From contig CM065324.1 of assembly GCA_033032175.1 (NCBI GenBank), positions 434,001-498,000 of the forward strand: a DNA stretch of 64,000 nucleotides, written 5' to 3'. Both the position numbers and the translations under genes were made by a program. The stretch comes from Saturnia japonica (taxonomy: Eukaryota > Arthropoda > Insecta > Lepidoptera > Saturniidae). Positions 1 to 11,999 of this stretch are shown here, in pieces. The notes below the pieces were generated by a model. The model had not been told where the DNA came from. It did no database searches and worked only from the letters and a program-made list of their open reading frames with translations. Position 1 is the stretch's first letter; each line of letters begins with the position of its first letter.

Positions 1-25
1 ACCTCATATGCAAATTTAGTTTACA

Positions 26-3000
26 ATGGCAGTTTACGCTGCTCATTTGACGAGGACTTTGCAAGGAACGCCTACAGTTTTTCAAGTCACCGCTCAGGAA
101 GCTCTCGGGGCTACTGTGAAACCAGCGCTCAGAAAACTAGTTGAGGTACATTACCAAAATACGTTATTGTAAGAAAACAATAAAGCACACATTTAACATA
201 TTTTCCTTATTACTAGTTTAATAGTAATTCCAATGTAATCTATACAATTAATATTGAAGTGTCTGTTTATAATGTCAAAATAGCAGTTTTTTATTAAATA
301 CATAAGAAAGTATATACAATACCTATAACAAAAAGCCTTTTTTCTTAATTTCAGTCTGTCTGTCTGTCTCTTTGGTTCCGTGTAATCTCCGAAACGGTTG
401 GACCGATTTAGACGGGACTTTCACTAATAGATAGATGATGATATAGGGAGTTTTTAGGCTACTTTTATTTTAGAAAAAGAATTCTAGTTCTGTACAAATA
501 AATAAACTGTTTATGGTGAATCAATTCAGGTGCTTAAATGGCTTATGCTGAGTAAACCATAAGAGATTTAGCAAATTAATGTACAACATAATTATAGGTA
601 TTAAAAAGACCTACAAAAATCTCCGGGAGAGTATACATCTATCTTCTTTTAAATAGCCGGGAGCGGAGGAGCAAGATTCGCGCGGGCATTCTGTAGTCTA
701 CATGAGCGAAGCCACGGGCACAGCTAGTTTAAAATAGAAAGATAAAAAAATTATATTGTTTATTGTAACAACTGTAATAATATTTTTTTTAATGTGTATA
801 AAACTAAGTTGTGTAGTATTGAACGTTTTATGGTGAATAGTTTTTTTTTTTTTCCACTTTAGTTCTTAGCGGCAACATATCCAAACAAGTGTGGTTGGTG
901 TGAGAGATGGTATGATGAGCTATATCTGTTATTTGACTGTTTTCTGCAGTATCATTACTTAAAACATTATGGTATGTACAATTTATTAATATAATCCACA
1001 ATATGTTTTTAAAAGTATGTTATAAGTATTTTATAGGTCTTCCAGTTAGGTGACTTGATATCACATGAGTATTAGTACAGTCCACAAACTGTAGTGTTTG
1101 TTGGAAAGTAAAAATCTTTTAAAAGTTACCCTGATCATGTAGCCTATTATGGAGGAGGTAACTAAGTATCTGTTAGGTTAATTCACTAATGACTTTAAAC
1201 TTGATGCATTGAAAAGAGTCACTATTTGTTATAGTGATATACAAGGAAATCTGTATTTCCTTGTATGATTTTGGTGTTTCATACATAAAAAAGGAGTAAA
1301 CATTCTAGTGAGAAGTATTACTGGTTTGCAATTTTGCTTTTAATGAATATAATATAAATATAATGAATATAATGATATTCAAACATTGTATCAGCTTTTA
1401 TGTTAATATTTTAAAATGTTTGTGGACTTCATAGGTCTTTCTTCCACTAAATAGGTATATATGTATTTAATATTGTAAAATAAAGTTGTATCAGTTCTCA
1501 TTTTAATGGGAATATACCAAATTTTAGTTTCGAGTTAAAAAAAAAAAAACATTTGAAAAAAATCATAGAAATTAGGGTACAAGAATTGTTTAGTGTCTCT
1601 GTGTTGTGAAGAGTTTTCCTTATTTTTCAATGATCACAACTAGAAATGTCACCACATACTGTGATTGCATTATAATTTTTTTTATTGTGTTAATGAAGAA
1701 TGGACACTTGTACATAAAAAAATATATTTACAGCTGCCTCATTCTCTGAAAGTTTTTATGGATTAATCCGCATACCAACATCATTTACAAGTGAATTCAG
1801 TTCAGGACAACGGTTGCCTGAGCTATTGGAGCGAGGATCACTGGTTCTGCTTGTACTGGTGCCTTATGTGAGGGACAAACTAGAGAGGATCATTGATAAG
1901 TGGCGAGATGATGACACTGATGGAAAACTTGGAAAGGTTTTATCATTTTATAAGTTGTTTTATTTATGGCTATTTTATTTGTGATTATTTCATCCAGTTT
2001 TCTAAAAGTAATGGTATGTCATTATCAATTTAATTATTTGACATTCTCAACATAGCCTGTCTATCAATTAGTAAAATCCACTTTAAAAACATATTTTTTT
2101 TAAACCAACTAGGTACATTTTTTTCTTTTTTACGCTACTATATTTTTTTAGATAATAACCTCGAGAATAGTGTATTTGATATCAAATAAGTTGGCAACAC
2201 TAGTGTATGTATGTGTTTTGTAGGTACTAATCTGACCACATATTACTGTTAACCTAGACCTCGTCACTCCCCAGTTCAAGCTCCATACTCTACTCTTTTT
2301 ACACGAAATCCAACCTAACCTAATCTTCTGTGAGACTAACTAGACATACCTAATATAATAAAATCATCAGTTGTAAAAAAATAAAGGACCAATCATTAAA
2401 AATCCATAGGTCAACTAATATAGACAGAAGATAAAATAGTATTATTACATTCGAATTTACTTTTTAATATGAAATAGATCTTAAGTGGTAGTGGACGGGG
2501 TATGTAGCTTCTAGAAAAGATGGCAGAAGAGTTTTCGAGTGGTAACCTCATACTTGATTACGCAACATGGGTATACCCACCACACGGTAGACAGATGACT
2601 TGGTAAAGATTACAAAAATCCACTAGATGTGAGCAGTGCAGGACATATCATTGTGGTGCTCTTTAGGGAGGACTATGTCTAACAGTAGACATCTTTTGAC
2701 TGAAATAAGGATGATAAAATCATTAGATATGTTTAATTCTTTGTAAATCAGAGTACTGGAGATAAATTAAGGAAGGCTGCGATACGAACGTACACAATAG
2801 TGCACTTATGTGGTGAGGCCGCGCGACTCGTTCAGCTGGCGAGGTACTTGCGCGGCAGCACGCGCGCACACAGCCCGGCACTCTCACTGCTAGGACTGGC
2901 TCTAGCAGAGGCTCCCCCTCCTCAACCGCTGATGGATGACTACACTTGGACTGACCTCGCCAGGAACTTCTTCACTGGAAAATTTGGGTAAATCAGAAAC

Positions 3001-6000
3001 CTACAAGATTTTGAATTATCTAATGGCTAGTTTAGAGATAGAATCAATTGTACTGACAAAGATGGTAGATAGTGACATATTAATCCTGGTACATTTAGGG
3101 TTGAGCCTGGTTATTTAAATAAATAAAATGTTCTGTTCAATTAAATCAGTATTATTATTTCACTCAATTACAACTTATGTAATTATTACATTAAATATCA
3201 ACATTCTTAGGTGCGTCTACATGAACGATTCTACCCGGACTGTATTGTCTTACGTTAAGGGAAAATGATGAGTGACACTTGAAACCTACCCATCCGTAAC
3301 GTGCACTTTATAGATGAGCATGGTGTGTGTCCCTGCATACATAGGTCGCTAAAAGTTGGTATTAAAAAAAACAGTACTCTCAAGCAAAAATCAAATACAA
3401 GGGGTTTAATTTGGTCTTGATAATTGATTTTTTTATTTCAGTGAACAAAACACCTGTGACCTTGAAAGTTGATATTATTTCATAGCAGCATAGTATTTAC
3501 TTGGTACAAGACCCTGAAACCTGGTATTTCTGTAGTTTACCATCCCTATTGTACATGCCGTCAAGGAACTGTCAGATTTGTGTTAAACTCTATATGTCAA
3601 CTTATTTTCTTACTACATCGTTAGTTATACTTGCCTTACATGTTTGATATTTTTTATAATCAGCAAATTTGTTTTTAACCCAATCTACATTTTACTTTGC
3701 GAAAATATAAAATTAGCTTTTTGTTAATTTTGAGAATGATTTGACCTTACAATTGTTGGATCTTGAACAATTGTAAAAACAAGTAGCCACGAAATTGATG
3801 ATTACCATGTGCGGTATAGCAGATTTATTAATATTAGTGATGTAAAATGCCTTTCAAAATCAATAAGTTATTAACAATTAATTTCGATGTTTCGCATAGA
3901 ATCTGCTAAGTATCTCACAATGGCTTTTGACGTGAATATTTTTTTTTTTTCTATGGTAGGAAATTTATTATTAGGCGTTAAAGTTAAAAATTAAGAAAAC
4001 CTAATACAATGTTGGCCTGTACTCGTCAGCAATCCAAATCAATATTAATAGAATGTGCAGAACGGTTGGAAAGGGCTTCTCAACAGTAATCCAGTACCCA
4101 CAAAACATCGTAATAATTTTATCTGTAGGTATTCTTATATTTGAATAACCAATAAACTTTATTCAGAGGATAGAGTTTCACGAAATATTTATACTTATAT
4201 ATATATATATATATACCCAGCACACATCACAGTCTTATTATAATGACAGGAGTGTAGTGGTGACCTTCCCGATGGTTGGCGGCTTGGCTCTGCGCGCAGT
4301 GGAGTACGGCGCATTCGCGGTGCAGTTCCTGCGTTGGTGGGAGAGTCAGGCGGGATTATCTGACACAGCTGCCTTGCCAACACCGCCACTACCCGAGGTC
4401 ACTTGCTCATTATCGTCTAACATTTGCTTAATTCTGATACTCTGCCTCTGCCTATGTCAAATTCAATAAAAATAAAAAGACATCTCACTAATATATTGAA
4501 CGCAGGAGGGTTATATTTTTGAAGTGATTTTTTTAAGCGGCGATTAGAGAATCCGCTATTTGACTTTACGTTTAAAAATTAAAGTAAATTACTGAGTGAT
4601 ATTGGGATTATTGGGGTACATTGAGGTAAAGCCTAAAACAATACAAATCTGGAAAAAGCTATTGTTTATTTATTTCATTTTCTCTTTGGAAAAACTAGTA
4701 TTTTTTGTCTGGGAGCCACTTCACAACTTCATAAAATTGTCTTTATGATGAAGTAATTTTTGTTTGTAAGGATTAATATGCCATGTTTAACAATATTGCT
4801 TATAAATAACTTTTTAATTTTCAACAAATCTTTGTCACAAAATACCTTATTGTGGCTTACGTAACTAAAATCAATCGTCTTTTTAAATAGCCTATACTAT
4901 CCCTCGGTAGCGTGTTTAAACAAAGTAACTTTTCCCTTCATTATATTAGTATAGATACACAGTTTCAGTTATATATACACTTCTTCCTTTTTACTAAGTT
5001 TTACTTGTATCACGAGCATGGTGCTGCTATCCCTGGAAAAATTCGTATACTGAGTTGAGTTACCTACAGAAATGTTACCAGAAAAAACATAGATGGTTTT
5101 TGTTTTGTCGTAAGTGGCTTCCATTCGGTTTGCCTTCTCGCACAGGCGCAGCGGTGGCCGTATATAGGGTATTTGATCAGAATTAACGAATAGAAAAAAA
5201 AAATCTCGAAAAGATATTATATTAATGAAAAAAATTGTCGGCGGTTTTGTGTATGACGTAACATCCCCATGCCAATGTTGATAAACTCAATAATTATTAT
5301 CTGCAATGACAACACTAATAAAAATGATCAAAAAAGCATTATAATAGTGTAACTAAGAAGAGCGAGCCTGAAAGAAAGGTTGCCGGTTAAGTTAACGCTC
5401 CAAGGGATAGGGAAAAGTTAACGGGACTTTGCCTATCTGAGCTCGGATCGCACTCATGGCCATTCCGAAAACCGATTACCTCGACTGCATGAGGATGTGG
5501 GAGCACCGATGAGAGCGTCCTGTTCAGTCTAAGAGGGACTACTTCGAAGGATGCCATGAGCCGAAAAATAAGTATAAGCGTAGTTACAGGTCGGATACTT
5601 TTGGGATACAGGTGTATACATGTTTCTGCCTCCTGGGCAAAAAAAAGAAACATGTGTATATGTATTTAGTGACCTGTTGATTTTTATCTAACAGCTCTTC
5701 AGAACACTCACCATGATATAGAAGGTAGAACATTACATAACATTTAAGTTTTCTTCTCTTTTATTCCTCCAGAGAGACAAGCGAGCGGTAAGATGGAAGA
5801 ACAAGTGCCCGTTATGTCTGCAGACATGGAAGATACCCACTGTGCTCCCGGTGTCGGGGTTAGTGCATACAAAGTTCTTTTAAAGACTTATTGTTATTAA
5901 TCTGTCTGTTTATCAAGAGACATGTGGTTCAGGGACCACAAATGGAACATAATTGTTCCGCACGCTAAATTAAATCCTACCCAGCTTCGCGTTCGTGAAA

Positions 6001-6706
6001 TTTACATAGTGGTGTATTTTATGTCTAAAAAAGCCTGAATTAGAGTTTATCGCTTTAGTATTGATTGTTTCGCTGCGAGCGATTTCTTTGGTTGCACATA
6101 ATGTTGAATACCTGATATCTTCTATTCACTTAAATGGTATAATAATGTAAAGGACATTTAAATGCCCAAGGTAATTAACATATTTATCTGTATAAGGATA
6201 AATTTTGAATTGCGAAAATAGCTACTGTGAGTCAACCTTAGGAGACGACATTTGTCATCGTGGACTTTTCCATAGGCTTTTTGATCAACTACAATTTTTT
6301 GATAAATTATTCAGATGTATCTCTTAAGGTTGAGCCAGGCGTAAGCTTTGTAAGAATCATTTTTTGACGACTTAATTGTAAAAAATTGAATATTCTTTAC
6401 TATACAAAAACTTAATTAGAATGTATTGTTTATGCAAACATCCGTAAAAAATTCCCTAAATGACAGGTAAAACCGTATAAAAATCTGTTGCGTCGTTTAG
6501 AAGAAGTAAGCGGACAAACAGACAGGCGCGGTTAGCGACTCTTTATTAATATATATAGATACATGTAGATAATAGATAACAAATTATATTTCAGGTACAT
6601 ATTCTGTTACGTTTGCATATCGCGGCATGTTCGCGCGAACTCTGCCTGCCCCGTGACGCGTTGCCCGGCGCTCGAGACCTCACTCGTTAGGCTTTACATC
6701 GACTGA
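26..6706 (+). CDS. PEX12: PEX12, peroxisome assembly protein 12 (RING E3 component)
   Basis: Spliced CDS of 7 exons: 26-145, 863-971, 1734-1936, 2752-2987, 4250-4397, 5773-5858, 6595-6706. All introns are GT..AG, phases close, and the total of 1014 nt gives 337 aa, between the usual fly and human lengths. The N-terminus (MAVYAAHLTRTLQG..PTVFQV) and the middle segment with LRKAAIRTY and HLCGEAARLVQL match PEX12. The C-terminal RING-like domain is at residues 284-324, with CPLC (284-287), CYVC (305-308) and C319/C324. This is the reduced Cys set typical of PEX12, which binds fewer zincs than a full RING. The family product is an integral peroxisomal membrane protein that works with PEX2 and PEX10 to ubiquitinate the import receptor PEX5 for recycling. 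The fifth donor (GTCACT) is a weak match to consensus. The start lies only 25 nt into the window, so the promoter and most of the 5' UTR are outside. Confidence 0.95.
341..732 (-). repeat. Lepidopteran interspersed repeat (gcttcgct...cagacagaca family), PEX12 intron 1
   Basis: Read on the minus strand it begins with 'aactagctgtgcccgtggct' and ends with 'ccaaagagacagacagacag'. Inside is the recognisable segment complementary to 'tccgaaacggttggaccgat'. Related copies occur here at 28243-28690 and 60590-60990. The flanking 230-340 sequence also matches 60480-60590, so the repeat unit probably extends further. This is a very common non-coding repeat in moth and butterfly genomes. Confidence 0.75.
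4195..4216. repeat. (TA)n microsatellite
   Basis: An uninterrupted TA dinucleotide run lies just upstream of PEX12 exon 5, near its splice acceptor at 4247-4249. A similar TA run lies at about 8138-8153. Confidence 0.8.
5380..5660. repeat. GC-richer insert in PEX12 intron 5, probable dispersed repeat
   Basis: This roughly 280-bp block is clearly less AT-rich than the surrounding intron and is open in one minus-strand frame (88 codons, 5387-5653). I recognise no protein domain in it, and no second copy is visible in this window. The composition jump suggests an inserted repeat rather than a gene. Confidence 0.3.
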
Positions 6707-6913
6707 CAAATTTTTAATGTACATATATCCATGTAATATATCGAGATATGATTCAGTGGTAAAGAAACCGGCCGCCCGCGCCGCAACACTTCTGTAATAT
6801 TTAGTATAGTTAAGAAAAAATAAGGGTACAGGCTGATATTATTGTTATTTAGTATTTTAAGAGTAAAACATCTTCTTTTTTAAATTTGGAACTAAGGTTT
6901 TGTTGGAACAAGA

Positions 6914-6919
6914 AATAAA
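6914..6919 (+). terminator. poly(A) signal AATAAA, PEX12
   Basis: This canonical AATAAA lies about 210 nt downstream of the PEX12 stop codon and is followed by a T-rich stretch. It is the first good signal on this strand. Confidence 0.5.
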
Positions 6920-7269
6920 TTAATATTGTATTTATTTCGTTTTCTTATTACAATAATAACGCGTTTACATACCGAAAACTCATTATTATGATTGATTTAT
7001 TAAGTTTTTGAAACATTCGTTTACACTTCAATTTTATGTATTTGTAGTTGACTCTAATATGGACCGACAAAGAAAGCAGTGTTGCCAACACTGACTTTAA
7101 TTTTTCCTTATACCACATCCACACCATGCATTTACATAATGGCAACAATAATTGCTATCACACAGCTAAGGAACAGAACAGTTACTTGACAATGTATGAA
7201 ACATATTATGGAGAGACTTGTCAACTTAAATAAATCTAAAAATTAATTTATTTAGTTCGGCACAGCAAT

Positions 7270-7515
7270 ATATACTATATTATGTAAGTGCGAACACGCT
7301 TAAAATCCCACGCTCAACCACCGTTCCGCCTGCAGGGGACGGGCCACTAACTTCGGTCCCGCACACCCACCGTCGCGACCTCGCTCTCTCGCAGTAGCTC
7401 AAGCCTAGGTCCGTCCCTCGGTGTAAAACCCTTGTCTGACAAACGCCCGCGCGATGCAGGTGACACTGCACTCGTCGAAAAAAGAAAACGCTGCAAATTT
7501 TCATAGAGCACAATC
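7270..7515. other. Unexplained GC-rich patch downstream of PEX12
   Basis: About 240 bp of high-GC sequence with CpG-containing words lies between the PEX12 poly(A) site and the SINE at 7755. A 77-codon minus frame is open (7280-7513) but resembles nothing I know. It could be a fragment of a retroelement, and no boundary signals are visible. Confidence 0.25.
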
Positions 7516-7754
7516 CATGCTGTAACTGAAATAATGTGAAGATGGCTTACTTTATGATTTGGTGCCCTGGACCTCTAAGCTTTGCCGTCCCGTGAATTAA
7601 CAGAATAAACGATAGTTTGTTGAAATGGAAAAGAATTGCAATAAGGTAAAATATTTTTGTAATAATGTACCGCTACCATTGAAATAGTTTAGATTAGGTA
7701 AGATAAGATTCATTTCGTAAAAACACTAATTAGAAAATAATTGTGACAACATTG

Positions 7755-7922
7755 ATACTTACATCAGGGTTCGATTCCCAGGTCGAGCAAAGTGTTGTTG
7801 GGTTTTTCTATGAAATTCTCAGTAGCAGCTCGGAATATGTGTTTGAGTTCAACTAATGGCAACAGTCTCGCTTCCTATTACATGGGATCTAAAAACACCT
7901 GACGAACTGTGGGTGTACAATA
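7755..7922 (+). repeat. tRNA-derived SINE, 5'-truncated copy
   Basis: It contains the RNA polymerase III box B-like motif ggttcgattcc (7768-7778), followed by 'ggtcgagcaaagtgttgttg' and a tail through 'cctattacatgggatct'. The same order occurs on the minus strand at 17750-17935, which retains more of the 5' part. The box A part is missing here. Confidence 0.7.
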
Positions 7923-8224
7923 TACACGTATGATGGTATGTTATGATACATTTACATTCTTGGGAAAATTTTCGCAGTGTTTTTTAGGTCAGATACAAAT
8001 AACAGAACATGCATATGTATTAAAATTTATTATATTTATACTAGGACTCGATTGAAATAAACATACCTTTTGGCACAAAATATTTCATTTGTGATATACA
8101 ATAATGTGTCAATTTAAATTAACCGACATAGGTACATATATATATATATATATAATTAATTCTTATTTATTTTACAATATTTAAATCAGGCATTCGTTCA
8201 AAACTATGAATAAATTGCCGAGCA

Positions 8225-8390
8225 AGTTCGCTATTAACCGACTTCAACAAAAGACAGGAGATAACTCAATTGGATGATTATTTTTTTGTTGGATAGAGTA
8301 TACCTAAAGAGTGTTCTCATTTTAATTTAATAGGCTCCTCAAAATCATTGAAATTGATTAGCTTTTTAGTTAAAAATAGACATGTAATAA
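8225..8390. repeat. 'accgacttcaa' dispersed short repeat, copy 1
   Basis: It starts with a 'taaccgacttcaacaaaa' motif and ends with 'aaaatcattgaaattgatta'. Related sequences occur at 9045-9190, 47940-48085 and 62355-62475 (the last with 'gccgacttcaaaaaaaggag'), so this is a moderately repeated short non-coding family. Confidence 0.5.
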
Positions 8391-8573
8391 ATAAATCGAA
8401 TATATTTTATAAATTATATCTACTGGTATAATACAGTATAATAGTAACTAATTCCAGTTTTAAAATATTAGAAGAGTTCTTTTAAAACAGTGGCTGATTG
8501 TAATATCGTGAAGATAATTTAAATATAGAGCTTTAATGTAATTTTTAAAAATGCACATTATTGCATAACATGA

Positions 8574-8579
8574 TTTATT
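8574..8579 (-). terminator. poly(A) signal, poxin-like gene
   Basis: Plus-strand TTTATT reads AATAAA on the minus strand, about 80 nt past the stop codon of the poxin-like gene. The spacing suits a short 3' UTR. Confidence 0.5.
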
Positions 8580-8656
8580 TAGTATTTTACAGGACATAAA
8601 ATTTTGATACTTTATCTACGAAAATTAAGAAAAATCGAAACCAAAAAAAAACGAAA

Positions 8657-11600
8657 TCACAGATACTCTATGTTATTCGTTATGACACCGTGTAAGTAGT
8701 GGTGTACGAGTTGTCTGCCGTTACTCGCGACGAGTGAGATCCTCGGCGACTGTCTCTCGTGTAGCACAGGTGTGGCGGGGTGATCCGAGTCTACGTGAAC
8801 GGGGGGTAGGCTCTTAATATACTCGCGGACTGCCTCCCGGCTCGCAAACGTTCTGTCTCCGTATACGGCAACAGCGTTCGGATCATCTAGAACTTTCCAC
8901 GGCAGCGTTGTATCGAAGTAACCGCCTTCACCCTGGAAATTTACAATATTTAAAAAAACAAGGAAGAGTTTCTTCTTAGGTAAGTACATTTTTTAATGGA
9001 TGTTCAGACATAAGTTCTTTGTTTATGAACCGGTTTAGATAATTCTATATTCGTTAGGATGTAGATGGTATCTCCAGGATGGTTCCATTTTAATTACATT
9101 TGTATTGGACTTTCGACTTCGAACATACACCACACCAAATAACTCCACAAAATAATTGAAGTTAGTCTTCTTTTTTGTTGAAAATTGTCTTGTTGAGGTC
9201 TTTTTTAACTGACTTAAAAAAACGGGACGTTGCTCATTCGAATGCCCTTTTCTAGTTGAAAATAGATGTGAGCATTTTCTCCAGGACTGATTGAGTCGAG
9301 AATTGGTATTCTGTTACTTCAATGACATCAGAAAAACCTTAACCTGATGCTGCAGCGTCATCTGGAATCCGTAGGATATCTAACTCCTCACCAACTTACA
9401 GTAGAGATATCGCTTTTGGGCTCATTGGAAGGGTCTCAATGAATAGGTTACTTGTGTCGGGGGTTTAATAAATGTTCACTTTACCTTGCTATACAACAAA
9501 GGTGTTAAACAAGCATATGGCCCGCTTGATGGTAGCGGCTACCGTAGCCTACGGACGCTTGAAATACCGTAGGTATCACTAGCCCGTTGCCTACCTTGAA
9601 CCCCTTTTTTAGTGGAGAAACCCGTCATACACGTAAAACTCCACGGTGAACCATCCGCCGCCACGATAGGGCGACGCGGGACCTGTGGTAGCATACAACC
9701 GCGTCGCCCCTGCGGCCGGCCTGGCAAATCCAGGCCCCGGCCTAAGTAGGAGACAGCTCAGTACACCCTAGCTGTCTCCTCCGTCTGCCGAACCTGTGTA
9801 ATGGGAAGACGGGCCCCCGATCCGTCTCCCCTGGTTCGGCTAGGGTGGCGGGAGTTGGCGTATGTAACGCCTCCTCCGGCCACCCGTTCGTCTTTGGCGG
9901 CGAGGGCCGCTCAGGGGATCCCCCTCGCGAACCCTCTCCGCGGCTTCCTTCTGCGAGATGAAGTCCTCAGAGAAGGAGGCCATCGCCGTTCATGCCCTCT
10001 CGCTGCCGAGCATGGCTCTCACCACACTCAGCAGCGAGAGGTCCCATCCAACAACTACGGCCAGAGTGCGGCGCTGCTCCTCCCACGCAGCACACTCAGA
10101 GCTCCTGGCTATCTTGTGCAGGTACCATCCGAAGCAACCGTGTCCGGACAGTACCTGTACAAGTCTGAATGTCAGGGAGCCCCGCTCCCTGATGCACCAC
10201 TCCCAGAGGACCGGGCGAACGGCGTCTATGGTATAGCGTCCATAGCGCGCGTTCGCCAAGTCCTCCTCCCACCTCCTCAAAACGTCCTCGCAGACCTCCC
10301 TTCTGACTACGTCTACCTCTGTGGGAGCCGGAGGCTCTCCTAACTCTCTCCTCGCCGCCGTGAATCTGTACACTTACGATAAGTACACAAAATTATTTTA
10401 ATGGCAAGATAATGAGCTACGGCAATATGAAACCTCAAAAGTGGAGACAGCATAATGGTTCCCTCTCTTGGCTGTCACGATGGAGACCAACTCTCCGTCC
10501 TTGTTGACAATGGGTGTTCCCGCCATGTAGATGTTTGCCGACTCGAAGCTAGGAGCGCATCTCCACTGCGCAAGATGACCGTCACTCGAGATCAACAGTA
10601 TGCGTTTATTGCGGTTTATAAACACCTGGAAAATCATAATATAAAGCTAAAACCCCTTAAGGTATGCAGAGACACAAGTATAAATGGTCTCAGAGCCGTC
10701 TGTAGCTACAGCTAGAGGTCCATACGACGATCGACATTTGGCTTGAGGTGGACTCAACACGTCAGGAAACAAAAGAATCAAAATTATTGAGCAAACTTTA
10801 AAGAAAACACTAAATAAAGCGTATTCAAAAACTATGGTAACTTATAATAGACGTTTTCTTCAGAAATAGAAAATGAGTTCTAAGTTATGGTGGTTTTTCA
10901 TTAGTAATAGCATAATTCAACACCGCTTACAAAAGTTAAAGACTACAGTGAAATTATGAATAAAGTGGAAGGCGCTTACCTTCTCAGCAGTATTTTCGTC
11001 GAGCCTCACGTATGCCAGCTCGCCGAGCGGAGCCATCACCTGTTCCGTGAACACGTCGCAGTAGTGATGAGTTACTTTTACATACTGCGCTACCTGTTAC
11101 ACAAAGTAAAGAATTACATTCTAGTCATGAAATAAATCTAGACAGTACAGTTCCTTTTGAGACTTAATTTCGTTCACCTGACTATTATTGGTAGGTAAAA
11201 CGCGCTTATTTTGAAAGAATAAACCATAATTTTGTAAAGGATGTATATTAGGTAAGATTTATAAGTAATACTTTATCACCCCGACTTCCTTTGTTAGAAA
11301 AAGTAAGAAAAAAAATATCCTGGCAGATGTGAAATATCGTGAATATTCGAATGTCAAATAAATAAATTCAAAAACCAATAAAACTTAAGGAATAAAATAA
11401 TAGTCTAGTGGGCGTACGCACGCACGCAAGGGAGTGGAGAGCGGCGGCGCGGCGTAGAAGAGACGTGACGGCAAGGGAGAGCGTCATGCCGTTTGCCGTC
11501 ACGGTATTACTATTCTATTTTACTGCCAAGGCGCGCCAATCACATCATAAATTGTATCCCAAGCCTGCTTACGTACCTAATATAATACTTGAACTCCACC

Positions 11601-11762
11601 TGAAATATGTTTACTTACTTGGTCTGGTGTGCAGCTGTGTATGGGCACGGTTGAACCGAAACAGGCGTACTTCTTGCCCTCATTCTCGTGAACCTCGGCC
11701 GGTATCGACATGGACTCCACCAAGCCCTTGTAACTCTCGTTCAATACCGTGCGCTTTGACAT
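8657..11762 (-). CDS. Poxin/p26-like protein (2',3'-cGAMP nuclease family), host copy with introns
   Basis: Four coding exons on the minus strand: 11619-11762, 10980-11093, 10434-10625, 8657-8932. All junctions are phase 0 with GT..AG, giving 726 nt and 241 aa. The start MSKRTVLNES follows an acceptor at 11772, so a 5' UTR exon lies further upstream. The core has the pattern MAGTPIVNKDGELVSIVTAK (120-139) and NHYAVS (142-147), then AVYGDRTF (172-179) and REYIKSLPP. I recognise this as the poxin/p26 family: chymotrypsin-like-fold nucleases cleaving the immune second messenger 2',3'-cGAMP, known from poxviruses, baculoviruses (p26) and Lepidoptera. Length is close to baculovirus p26. Ala121 sits where a serine protease of this fold would carry its catalytic Ser, as expected for a non-protease. 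The catalytic His-Tyr-Lys set of active poxins cannot be assigned without an alignment, so activity is open. Four introns or exons bounded by normal splice sites show a resident host gene, not a fresh viral insertion. Confidence 0.72.
9045..9190. repeat. 'accgacttcaa' dispersed short repeat, copy 2 (partial)
   Basis: It shares 'cttcgaacatacaccacacc..actccacaaaataattgaagttagt' with the 47940-48085 copy, allowing scattered mismatches. It lies in intron 3 of the poxin-like gene. Confidence 0.45.
9480..10375 (-). mobile_element. R1-like non-LTR retrotransposon 3' end, in intron 3 of the poxin-like gene
   Basis: The minus strand encodes a LINE ORF2 C-terminus: VVRREVCEDVLRRWEEDL, then TFRLVQVLSGHGCFGWYLHK, then WEEQRRTLAVVVGWDLSLLS. 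The 'SGHGCF.WYLH' motif is typical of the region after the reverse transcriptase in R1-clade elements. A GC-rich 3' UTR follows, ending near 9500 with the 'atggcccgcttgatggtagc' word seen in several lepidopteran LINE tails. The element is 5'-truncated (no RT core) and about 60 bp from exon 3. It shares the gene's orientation. Confidence 0.8.
11400..11560. other. GC-rich block with perfect 11-bp hairpin, poxin-like intron 1
   Basis: cgtgacggcaa (11464-11474) and ttgccgtcacg (11493-11503) form a perfect 11-bp stem with an 18-nt loop, inside a GC-rich patch that begins 'gggcgtacgcacgcacgcaa'. No gene or element boundary is visible. It may be a fragment of a mobile element or a protein-binding palindrome. 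Confidence 0.5.
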
Positions 11763-11999
11763 TTTCTTTTCCTGTTTAGAGAAAATTAAGTTAATACTTA
11801 GTTAGTGAAGACAACCAATAAAATCTAATAACTAATTTTATCTTTATTCGACTATCTCACACAGTTAAATACGAACATCTATAATATTGTTTAAGTGCCC
11901 AAGGACTTCTCTTCGTAAATCCTTTGATGTTCGTTAAAGAAGAATTCATCGAGAAATTAAGGGTTTTAGTTTAACCGAACATAAAAATACATTTAAAAA

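Noticed and set aside
2800..3118. Two plus-strand ORFs as separate small genes
   Set aside because: The first is PEX12 exon 4 read through its donor; the second is its frame shadow.
7060..7100. 'cagtgttgccaacactg' near-palindrome as a hAT end
   Set aside because: Only one short palindromic word, with no second terminus or target duplication nearby; may be an excision scar but cannot be supported.
9801..10343. 180-codon plus-strand ORF
   Set aside because: Antisense shadow of the R1-like retrotransposon; the minus strand carries the recognisable SGHGCF motif.
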